Assembly: GCA_014208095.1 (NCBI GenBank)
Contig: JACHMT010000005.1
Coordinates: forward strand, 1,488,001-1,552,000
Origin: Actinospineispora eucalypti
Lineage (GTDB): Bacteria > Actinomycetota > Actinomycetes > Mycobacteriales > Pseudonocardiaceae
Reading direction: 5' to 3'
Length of the DNA stretch: 64,000 bases
Shown: positions 55,313 to 62,582 of the stretch, in pieces
Position numbering within the stretch: position 1 is the first letter of the stretch
Layout of the letters: each line of letters begins with the position of its first letter
Made by a program: the position numbers and the translations under genes
The notes under the pieces: generated by a model
The model's input: the letters and a program-made list of their open reading frames with translations, nothing else
The model's database searches: none
What the model was told of the DNA's origin: nothing

Positions 55313-55324
55313 TCACGGCAAGTA

Positions 55325-55340
55325 ACGGGTGTCGACCCGT
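55325..55340 (+). terminator. hairpin after the giant gene
   Basis: ACGGGT-GTCG-ACCCGT forms a 6-bp stem with a 4-nt loop 13 nt after the giant ORF stop. There is no T-run, as is common in actinomycetes. Confidence 0.4.
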
Positions 55341-55533
55341 GCGGGGACCGGGCGACCAGTTGATCCGCCGATCCGACCACCCCGACTACCAGGCCGGTTG
55401 AGCTGGCCGACGAGGTGTTGTACCAGATCGGCGCGTTGCGCAGCGAGTACCCGAAGCACGACTGACCGCAGGACCCGTTGTCCGCCCGGCCGTCCCGGCG
55501 CCCAGGCCGCCGCTGACCAATCGGCCTGACTAG

Positions 55534-56925
55534 TACTCCAGCCGCACTTCGTGATCTTTCGTGGTAGGGTCTCGATCTTGTGGTGGTGGAGGAGGATCTT
55601 GCGGCGTGGGTTGAGGGGCTGGATGAGCTGTTTGGGCTGGTAGCGGGCCGTTTCTTTCGGCCGGAACCGCGTCGGCGGGCTCGGGCGTATGTGCGGGGCC
55701 TGTTGGCGCCGCTGGCGGGGAAGAACGGGTGGACGCTGGCCGAGGTCGCTGGGGACGCGACACCGGACGGGATGCAGCGACTGCTCAACTCGGCGCACTG
55801 GGACGCCGACGGTGTGCGTGATGACCTGCGTGGATACGTCGCAGAACACCTCGGCGAGCCCGCCGGGGTGCTCATCGTGGACGAGACGGGGTTCCTGAAG
55901 AAGGGTGTCAAGTCCGCTGGTGTGCAGCGCCAGTACTCCGGCACGGCGGGACGGGTGGAGAACTGCCAGCTGGGAGTGTTTCTGGCCTACGCCAGCGGCA
56001 AGGGGCGGACACTGATCGACAGGGAGCTCTACCTGCCGAAATCCTGGATCACCGACAGTGCCCGCCGCCAGGAAGCCGCGGTGGGCGACGAGGTCGAGTT
56101 CGCCACCAAAGCGGCACTCGCGCAAGTGATGCTCGGCCGTGCGCTGGATGCGGGCGTTCCGGCCTCTTGGGTGGCCGCGGACGAAGCCTACGGCCAGGAC
56201 CACAAGTTCCGGACCTGGTGCGAACGCCGCCGGATTGGCTACGTCGTCGCGGTGCCCCGCAACCAGACCATCCCTTCCGATATCGGCGCGCCGGCCGGGC
56301 CCGACCGCGCCGACCGGGCCACCGCGCAGGCTCCTGAGCAGGCATGGAAGCGTCGTAGCTGCGCTGATGGCGCGAAGGGGCCGAGGATGTTCGACTGGGC
56401 GGTTGCCTCGATCTCCACCGGCGAACACACCCCACCGGGCTGGGGTCGCTGGCTGCTGGCGCGGCGCCAGATCCTGGCCCCCACCCAGATCGACTCAGGC
56501 CAGCAGCCGGAGCTGGCCTACTACCTGTGCGCCGGCCCACCCGGCACCACCGACGACGACCTCATCCGCGTCGCCGGCAGCCGCTGGGCCATCGAGGAGT
56601 GCTTCCAGACCGCGAAGAACGAGGTCGGACTCGACCAGTACCAGGTCCGCCGCTACGACGCCTGGTACCGCCACATCACCCTGGCGCTCCTCGCCCACGC
56701 CTACCTCGCGGTGACCGCCGCGATCACCCCAAAAGACCTGGTCACGGCCTCATCCCGCTCACCCTCGCGGAAATCCGCCGTCTCCTGGCACACCTGACCC
56801 ACACCGCCGCCGACCTCACCCACACCTGGTCCTGGTCACGCTGGCGCCGCCGCCACCAACACCGCGCCCGAACCAGCCACTACCAACGCCGATTACAACT
56901 CACATAACGAAGTGCGGCTGGAGTA
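55534..56925 (+). mobile_element. IS701-family insertion sequence, complete
   Basis: The element is 1,392 bp. Its 19-bp terminal repeat TACTCCAGCCGCACTTCGT is perfect: left 55534-55552, right 56907-56925 inverted. CTAG flanks both ends (55530-55533 and 56926-56929), the 4-bp target duplication of this family. It landed about 220 bp downstream of the giant gene. Perfect ends and duplication indicate recent insertion. Confidence 0.92.
55580..56907 (+). CDS. IS701-family transposase, needs a -1 frameshift for its C-terminus
   Basis: The zero frame starts at the GTG at 55580 and gives 405 residues with DDE residues in LIVDETGFLKKG, WVAADEAYG and the RWAIEECFQTAKNEVGLDQYQVR segment. It ends early at 56797 with a Ser-rich tail. 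The expected family C-terminus (LTLAEIRRLLAHL, then WSRWRRRHQ) is in the -1 frame and ends at 56907, in the right terminal repeat. The frames meet at C-CCA-AAA (56728-56734), a canonical -1 slippery heptamer, so either programmed frameshifting or a one-base mutation is involved. Confidence 0.85.
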
Positions 56926-56930
56926 CTAGT

Positions 56931-57771
56931 TCTCCCCGGGCAGCAGCTGATCGGCAAACGTACCCACGCTCGAGAGGGCGTCATCGATAAGCTCCTCAAC
57001 AATGTCGACCGTCGCCAGGTCGGAACCGCCTGAGCCGCCGCCCGGCCCTGCTGAGCTCGCGGTGTCGCTCTCGGACGCGGCCGGTCTGCGGATCAGCCCG
57101 GGAGGGCGCAGTCCGGCGGCCCGGCCTGATCGCGCGCCGGATCATCGGTGTCGTGGCCCGGAGCTCGGCGACGGGTGCGGGTGCGGGTGCGGCGAGCTCA
57201 TGCTCTGGGGTCGGCGGGTTTCGGCGGGCGCCGGGTTGCCGATCGGCGGGGGCCACCAATCCTGAGGGCCGCCGTCGGACACGGATGCCGGGCCGGTCAC
57301 CGCGTGCGCCGGTTCCGCCGTGGAGCTCACGGGCTGCGCCGCGTCGGCGGTCGGCGCCGGGGACAGCAGGCGAAATCAGCGTGACGGCCCAGAACGTGGA
57401 AACAGGCCGCTGACCTGCGACTCCCGCTGTTTCCGGCTTGCAGGCCGTGGTCGCACGCGTTGATGCTTCTGACCTGCCTTCGCGCCCAGTACGGTTGCAG
57501 CTGCTCCGACGAGGCAGAGACCGAAAAATCGACTGGCGCCACGGCCGCCGTGGCATGGGTGTTCGTCAGTGCGTGGCTACCCCAGGCAACGGCGACTGCG
57601 GCGGCGTGCAGCGTAGCGGCCCCGGTCTCGGTGACGAGCTCGCGGACAGACATCTGGACGGACTCAAATTGGTCTTCGAGAACGCTCGTGTCGCATCTCT
57701 GCGTTGATCGGGGTGCACGTGCGAGCCGTTGCGCGGCATGGTCCGGTGGGTGGTGGTGCGGACGGATGATC
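56931..57771. other. degraded region, fragments on the minus strand
   Basis: No intact gene is certain. Minus-strand pieces with fair codon bias occur: one ending at the IS701 target (VDIVEELIDDALSSVGTF), a Pro-rich piece at 57142-57330, and a 108-codon frame at 57327-57653 beginning SVRELVTETGAATLHAAAVAVAW. They lie in different frames and could be one small gene damaged by frameshifts. I do not recognise a family. Confidence 0.3.
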
Positions 57772-57989
57772 TTACGAGTGGCCCATTGGGTGTGATTGTG
57801 CGGTGAGGGCGGACAGTGCGGTGGCGACGGTTTGCAGGTCGGCTTTGATGTAGGTGGTGGTGGCCGCGCCGGTGTTGTCGGTGTGTCCGGCGTAGGCGCG
57901 GGCGGTGCCGTATCCGTAGTGGCGTTCGACGCAGGTGAGGGTGGTGTGACGCAGCCAGTGGGTGGAGATGCCTTGAGGGGCGACCTAGG
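57772..57989 (-). pseudogene. tyrosine recombinase C-terminus, cut off by IS481
   Basis: Directly beyond the IS481 insertion the minus strand encodes HWLRHTTLTCVERHYGYGT, then AYAGHTDNTGAATTTYIKA and a stop at 57772. This supplies the R..H and Y-type end of a phage-integrase domain. The upstream half should be on the other side of the IS, but only a short damaged piece remains there. Confidence 0.75.
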
Positions 57990-58974
57990 TGTACTGACCG
58001 GACAGGTTGGTCAATCTGGTGATGGGTGGGTGGCGTCCTGTGGCGGTGTGGGGTCTGTGATGGTTGTACTCGTGGATCCAGCCGGGTAGGGCTTTGCGGC
58101 GTTGTGACTCGCTGGTGTAGAGGCGGCGGAAGGCCCATTCGTGGGCCAGTGTGCGGTGGAATCGTTCGATTTTGCCGTTGGTTTGTGGCCGGTAGGGCCG
58201 GGTCTTTTTCGGGGTGATCCCGAGCTCGGCGCAGGTGTCGCGCCAGAGGCGGGAGCGGTAGGCCGATCCGTTGTCGGAGAGCACTCGGTGGGTCGCGATG
58301 CCGCGGGTGGCGAACCAGGCGACCGCGCGGCGCAAGACCGCGGTGGCGGCGGCGGTTTCGTCGTCGTGGATCTCGGCGTAGGCGACCCGGGAATGGTCAT
58401 CGAGCACGGTGTGTACGTAAGCGGTGCCCATCTGTGGGTTGCGCTGGCGGTTGCGAGGCTTGTCTGGTGTGGCGGCGCGGTTGCGTTTGCCCTGGGCGCG
58501 TCCTACGAAGCGCCATCCGCCGTGGTCGGGGATGTTGCCGAGTTTCTTCACATCCACATGCGGCAGGTCCCCGGGAGCGGGGTGCTCGTAGCGGCGCACC
58601 GGCTCGCCGGTGGCCCGGTCGAGGTGGGCGAGGCGGTTGATCCGACACCGACGCAGCACCTGATGCGCGGTCGAGGGCGCCACCGCGACCCGTGCGGCGA
58701 TAGCGACCGGTCCCAGCCGCTGCTTCCAGCGCAGGTGCACGATCTTGCGCACCACCGGCGCCGGGGTCGCACGCGGGCAACGGCGGGGCCGGCTGGAGCG
58801 ATCGAGCATGCCCTCGGGGCCGAGCTCACGGTAGCGCTGTGCCCAGCGGTTCGCGGTCGGCCAGGACACTTGGAACCGTTCGGCGGCGCGCGCAACGGGC
58901 CAGCCGTCCTCCACGATCAGACGCGCCAAGCGCAATCGGGCACGTGGGGTCAAAACAGCGTTAGCGTGGGCCAC
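57985..58974 (-). CDS. IS481-family transposase
   Basis: A 329-residue DDE transposase. GTG start at 58974 behind a perfect AGGAGGT; an ATG 45 bases upstream is less likely. It has an N-terminal winged HTH (ARLIVEDGWPVARAAERFQVSWPTANRW) and a catalytic core with D in HVDVKKLG, D in VLSDNGSAY and E in NGKIERFHRTLAHEW. The TAG stop is not in the element: it comes from the flanking CCTAGG target. Full length and intact catalytic residues suggest activity. Confidence 0.93.
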   Translation of the reverse strand: MAHANAVLTPRARLRLARLIVEDGWPVARAAERFQVSWPTANRWAQRYRELGPEGMLDRSSRPRRCPRATPAPVVRKIVHLRWKQRLGPVAIAARVAVAPSTAHQVLRRCRINRLAHLDRATGEPVRRYEHPAPGDLPHVDVKKLGNIPDHGGWRFVGRAQGKRNRAATPDKPRNRQRNPQMGTAYVHTVLDDHSRVAYAEIHDDETAAATAVLRRAVAWFATRGIATHRVLSDNGSAYRSRLWRDTCAELGITPKKTRPYRPQTNGKIERFHRTLAHEWAFRRLYTSESQRRKALPGWIHEYNHHRPHTATGRHPPITRLTNLSGQYT

Positions 58975-59102
58975 GAGGACCTCCTGGGGTCGGTGGTGGA
59001 TGCCGTCAGACAGCTCCACAACCTCCCCGGGAGGCCCTCACCTATCAAGATCAATCAGGTCGTGTCGTCACACGACCTCGACCAACGTCTCCGGTCAGTA
59101 CA
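57990..59102 (-). mobile_element. IS481-family insertion sequence, complete
   Basis: A 1,113-bp element with perfect 12-bp ends (TGTACTGACCGG at 57990-58001, inverted at 59091-59102) continuing as an imperfect repeat to about 23 bp. CCTAGG flanks both sides (57984-57989 and 59103-59108), the NCTAGN 6-bp target duplication of this family. It interrupts a tyrosine recombinase gene. Confidence 0.92.
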
Positions 59103-59108
59103 CCTAGG

Positions 59109-59310
59109 GCAGCTGGTCACCGATGCGCCGCCGCGTCGGCAGGCGGTTCGGCGTGCAGGCGTAGTGCGTCGAGGATGGGGTCGTTGCCGCTGGTGCGGGC
59201 CCCAGACTCGGTTCATGCGCGTCCAATAGGTGCTGTAGGTGCGTCTCGCGCCCGGCCCGGCGGCCGCGATCACCTTCGGCAGGTAGTCGGCCAGCGTCGG
59301 TGGGGAGCCG
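59109..59310 (-). pseudogene. tyrosine recombinase N-terminal remnant
   Basis: The minus strand right of the IS481 reads PTLADYLPKVIAAAGPGARRTYSTYWTRMNRVWG, the core-binding (SAM-like) domain start of a phage integrase, then shifts frame into DPILDALRLHAEPP and a stop. The central catalytic part is missing between this piece and the one at 57772. The integrase was therefore already damaged or was deleted around the IS insertion. Confidence 0.5.
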
Positions 59311-59457
59311 GCGCCGGTGGATGCTTACGGCACGCTGGCGCGCGAGCTGCGGTTCCCGAGCTGACACCGCGACGCGTGCGCGGATCGGCCGTCACGCCGG
59401 GAGCCTCTTGCGAGTCGGGGCAAGCACGACCGGTTCTGGTAGGTCGCCGCTCAGCGT

Positions 59458-60597
59458 CTACTCGCCGCGATTTCGCGGAGTCCCGGGTGCGCGACCGGGC
59501 GGCATTGCATCGTCCTCGACTCGGCGACCAATGCTCGAGGAATCGCCAAGGGGAAGGGGAGCTATCCGCAAGCGTCGACGCCGTGCCTGTGCGGCGGCGC
59601 CGTCGAAGGATGTCGCGACCGCGAAGTCCACCTGTGGTTGATCATGTCGGTCTGAGGGGGGCGGCTGTAACGCCAGGGCGGCGTGTACGTGCTGGGTGCA
59701 GGGGTACTCCACGTGTTGGGTTCCGCTGCATCCTAGGCACTCGCCGTGCTCGCCCCGCTGATGTCGTGCGAGGACCCACTCGGCGGAACCGTTTGCGCGA
59801 AGGAACCTGGTCAGTGGGTGTTCCGCCAAGAAGCTGGCGAGGTTCGACGCTTGCACGGGTGCGGCTCTCAGCGCAGGCTTCCGCACTGCTGTTGTGACTG
59901 GGACGCCGATCACCGCGATGTCCGCTCGCGGCGGGGACTCGCCAGCCTCTATGTCGCGGGTGGGGTTGTCGTCGGTGTTGTCGAGGTAGCGGCTGATGCA
60001 GACGGTGTGGTCGGCGAAGCGTTCGTAGCAGCGGGCGAGCACCGTGATCTGCGTTCCGGTTCGTGCGGGGTAGGGCGGGGTGGCGCGGTTGAGGGTGTCG
60101 AGCAGGTGTTGTTGGAGCCAGTCGAGTTCGTCGTTCACCCGTTGCAGTGCGGGGAGATAGGTTCCCACCGGGGCGGCGAGGGTTTGTTCGAGATGGCGCC
60201 CGGACCGCATCGCGAGTTGGCTCATTCGGGTGAGTGGTTCGCGCAGCGCGGCGGGTATAGCCAGCTGGGGGTGACGCTCGCGCGCGATGTCGGCGACCTG
60301 GCAGGCGAGCTCGCCCATCCGCACGATCTTGTGCGCGGCGGTGACGGCGGCGGCCATGATTCGGCGCTCGACGATCGCTGGGGGGTATGCCTGTGGGGTG
60401 CAGGTGCGGCGCGCGCACTGGGTGCCTTGTTGCGCGATCTGTGCGTGTGCGGTGATGACCTGCTCGGCGAGCATCGGGTCTGTGCGTAGGACCGCGTGGC
60501 TGGCGTCTTGCATCGATCGGCACACCAGCCCACACAGGGTGGCCAGCTCGTCGCCCACATCGGCGGTGATGTCGTGACGTGGCTCACGCACCCACAT
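59458..60597 (-). CDS. PhoU-domain protein with Cys-containing C-terminal extension
   Basis: A 379-residue protein. Residues about 15-215 are helical and PhoU-like (paired helical bundles with VTAAHKIVRMGELACQVADIAR and TVLARCYERFADHTVCISRYLD, the E/D-R-x-x-D-H-type motifs). PhoU proteins tune phosphate uptake with the Pst transporter and PhoR. The family is usually about 220 residues; here the tail holds a compact segment with HGECLGCSG and EYPCTQHVH, which resembles a small Cys/His motif found in other actinomycete proteins, then an Arg-rich end. No pst or pho gene is adjacent, so the role is uncertain. Confidence 0.7.
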   Translation of the reverse strand: MWVREPRHDITADVGDELATLCGLVCRSMQDASHAVLRTDPMLAEQVITAHAQIAQQGTQCARRTCTPQAYPPAIVERRIMAAAVTAAHKIVRMGELACQVADIARERHPQLAIPAALREPLTRMSQLAMRSGRHLEQTLAAPVGTYLPALQRVNDELDWLQQHLLDTLNRATPPYPARTGTQITVLARCYERFADHTVCISRYLDNTDDNPTRDIEAGESPPRADIAVIGVPVTTAVRKPALRAAPVQASNLASFLAEHPLTRFLRANGSAEWVLARHQRGEHGECLGCSGTQHVEYPCTQHVHAALALQPPPSDRHDQPQVDFAVATSFDGAAAQARRRRLRIAPLPLGDSSSIGRRVEDDAMPPGRAPGTPRNRGE

Positions 60598-60608
60598 ACT
60601 GTAGAGGC

Positions 60609-60770
60609 ATGCCTACCGTGTCCGACACCGACCCGAGCAGCGGTGACGGCGATGATGATCCAGCGCCCCGCGCTACAGCAGCCCACTCGCGGGGCGCGGG
60701 GTCCGCGAACAGCGGAGTCGGGGCCGCGCCACCGCAGGTCTGGATGGGCGACGAGGACCGGTCGATCTAG
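60609..60770 (+). CDS. possible 53-residue acidic small protein
   Basis: Starts 12 bp from the PhoU-like gene in divergent orientation. The product begins MPTVSDTDPSSGDGDDDP and ends QVWMGDEDRSI; it is acidic and low in hydrophobic residues, so probably soluble and disordered. No family recognised. A TACTGT sequence lies just upstream. Confidence 0.3.
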   Translation: MPTVSDTDPSSGDGDDDPAPRATAAHSRGAGSANSGVGAAPPQVWMGDEDRSI

Positions 60771-60804
60771 CGTCCCCCACCGGTAGTACGTTTCGATCAA
60801 AGAT

Positions 60805-60819
60805 TGCTCAGCGTGAGCA
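60805..60819. promoter_or_regulatory. hairpin/dyad before the AhpD-like gene
   Basis: TGCTCA-GCG-TGAGCA, a perfect 6-bp inverted repeat with a 3-nt loop, 26 bp before the ATG at 60845. It may be an operator or a short terminator for the small ORF upstream. Confidence 0.3.
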
Positions 60820-60844
60820 TTCAGCCACCCAGCGGGAGATCTCG

Positions 60845-61465
60845 ATGGCAGCCCAGGCGCTGGCGCGTGCCGTCACGCGGCTGCTCGAGGGTGTGTGCAC
60901 CCTGCTGTGGGGATTTCCGCCGCGTCTGATCGCGCCCACCGTCATCCAACTCGGTACCTGGAGCGCGCTGAGCTGGTTCCTGGGCAACATGCCGCGCTAC
61001 GAGCGCACGCTGGCCAGGTTCGGGCCGGTCCGCACGCATCTGCTGTGCGTGGCCATCTCCCTGGTCAACGGCTGCCAGTACTGCACCCACGGCCACGCCC
61101 GCGCACTGGAGCTCGCCTACCTGCGCGAACATGAGCGACTGTTCCCGCTGGACGAGCTGGACTTCGCCCGGCTGTGCGGGCTGGGGTCGGCCGCCATCCG
61201 TCACGACCTGGTCCACGCCACCCAGCGGGCGGGGCTGCCCGGCGAAGTCCGCTACCTGGACCGCACCTTGACCCTGGTCGGCGCCGTGCGGCCCGGCGCC
61301 ACCGACGAGGACGACCTGCGCATCATCCACCTGGTCCGCATGTTGGGGGTGCTCAACTCGGTCGGCATCCGTCACAGGCCCGCCCCCGACGAGGCGCACT
61401 CCCCGCTGAACCGGGACCACCTGCTCAAACGGCGCTATAGCGCCCTACGGGCGGGGTATGGATGA
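60845..61465 (+). CDS. AhpD/carboxymuconolactone decarboxylase-like protein
   Basis: A 206-residue protein with a redox CxxC in NGCQYCTHGH (C77, C80, H84), the hallmark of the AhpD-like fold. A helical N-terminus follows the ATG at 60845, which has a GGGAG ribosome site 8 bases away. Such proteins act as thiol peroxidases or reduce partner enzymes. A hydrophobic N-terminal stretch (LLWGFPPRLIAPTVI) may associate with a membrane. Isolated gene, no evident operon. Confidence 0.75.
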   Translation: MAAQALARAVTRLLEGVCTLLWGFPPRLIAPTVIQLGTWSALSWFLGNMPRYERTLARFGPVRTHLLCVAISLVNGCQYCTHGHARALELAYLREHERLFPLDELDFARLCGLGSAAIRHDLVHATQRAGLPGEVRYLDRTLTLVGAVRPGATDEDDLRIIHLVRMLGVLNSVGIRHRPAPDEAHSPLNRDHLLKRRYSALRAGYG

Positions 61466-61965
61466 TGGAGGAGTCTGGGGTTAGGTAGCGGACCCGGTTC
61501 AGCGCGCGAAGGATGCCCGACCGACTGTGCGGTTCACCGGCGCCCGTCGGGTCCGTTCTCGTCGGTGCCAACCCAAACGCGGACCCGGCTTCCAGCAGGC
61601 AGATAGCAACCCGCTCCCGGCGCCTACGCCACCGCCACATCCCGCGATCGCGGGTCGATCAGTGGAGTGGCCGGCCTCGACGGCCGGCAGCTGGGCGTCC
61701 AACCCCCCATCCTGCGCGGCACGCACGGCCAGCCCCACCAGGGCCGGCACGACGGTGAGCACTTCGCGGCATGTGGAGACCAGTGGCGCGCCGGGCATGA
61801 CTCCGCGGGGGTGGCTCACCGCCTGGGCAAGGTCCGATCTGCCCTGGGCGGTGGCTTTCACGCCAGACCCGCCGCCGGTGCGAGGCATTGCCCAGGGCGG
61901 CCGCGGGAAGCTGGCGGGCGAAGGGCGGGTTCACACTGCTCGCCTTCTGTGATTGCCGCGTGCCG
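61466..61965. other. stretch without a confident gene
   Basis: Between the AhpD-like gene and the flavin reductase. A minus-strand 129-codon frame (61499-61888) has partial coding bias (CREVLTVVPALVGLAVRAAQDGG) but no recognisable domain; frames on the plus strand are weaker. Confidence 0.25.
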
Positions 61966-62544
61966 TTATCTCTTCGCCAGCCTGGCGCCCGCTGCGGGTA
62001 CCGCAAGCGGCCACGGCAGAAAGTGCCTCAGCCCGTAGGTGAGCGGGACACCGGGTGATACCCGGATGTCGAGCACCCGACCGATCACGATCCGGTGGTC
62101 GCCGATATGGACGTCCTCGGCCACCTCGCAGGCGGCGACCGCGAACGCGTCGTGGTGCAGGAACGGCAGGCCGAAGCACGCCCACGGCTCCGACGCCACG
62201 TCGGCGAACTTGTCCACGCACCGGGAGGAGAACACCGTGGCCGCGCGGCGGCCGCCGGCGTGCAGAAGGTTCACCGCGAACCGCCGGGATGCCAGGACGG
62301 CGCGGAGGGTTCCGCCACGCTCGTTGAGGCAGACAAGCAGCGTGGGCGGCGAGAGGGTGACGCTGGTCAGCGACGTGCAGGTCGCACCCCGGGGCCGCCC
62401 ATCACCGTCGATCGTGGTCACGACCGACACCCCGGTGGGAAACGAGCTCATCAGGTCACGGTAGAGACCCACATCAGCCTCTGCTGGTTCCCGGACAGCG
62501 AGATGAGAGGACTCGGTGTAGTCGTGCGGTTCCAACTCTTCCAC
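61966..62544 (-). CDS. flavin reductase of the halogenase system
   Basis: About 192 residues of the flavin-reductase-like (split-barrel) family: MSSFPTGVSVVTTIDGDGRPRGATCTSLTSVTLSPP, LVCLNERGGTL and FAVNLL are its signature segments. It makes free FADH2 from NAD(P)H for a two-component monooxygenase or halogenase. Start is uncertain: the GTG at 62544 lies only a few bases from AAGGAG, so a later start is possible. It follows the halogenase by 38 bp on the same strand, so the pairing is very likely. Confidence 0.88.
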   Translation of the reverse strand: MEELEPHDYTESSHLAVREPAEADVGLYRDLMSSFPTGVSVVTTIDGDGRPRGATCTSLTSVTLSPPTLLVCLNERGGTLRAVLASRRFAVNLLHAGGRRAATVFSSRCVDKFADVASEPWACFGLPFLHHDAFAVAACEVAEDVHIGDHRIVIGRVLDIRVSPGVPLTYGLRHFLPWPLAVPAAGARLAKR

Positions 62545-62582
62545 GCTCCTTAGCTGCTTGCCCTAGCCTCGGCTTATTGCTT

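Noticed and set aside
17903..55312. Giant ORF as a modular PKS or NRPS
   Set aside because: No ketosynthase DTACSS, acyltransferase GHSxG, adenylation or carrier-protein motifs were found in the translation.
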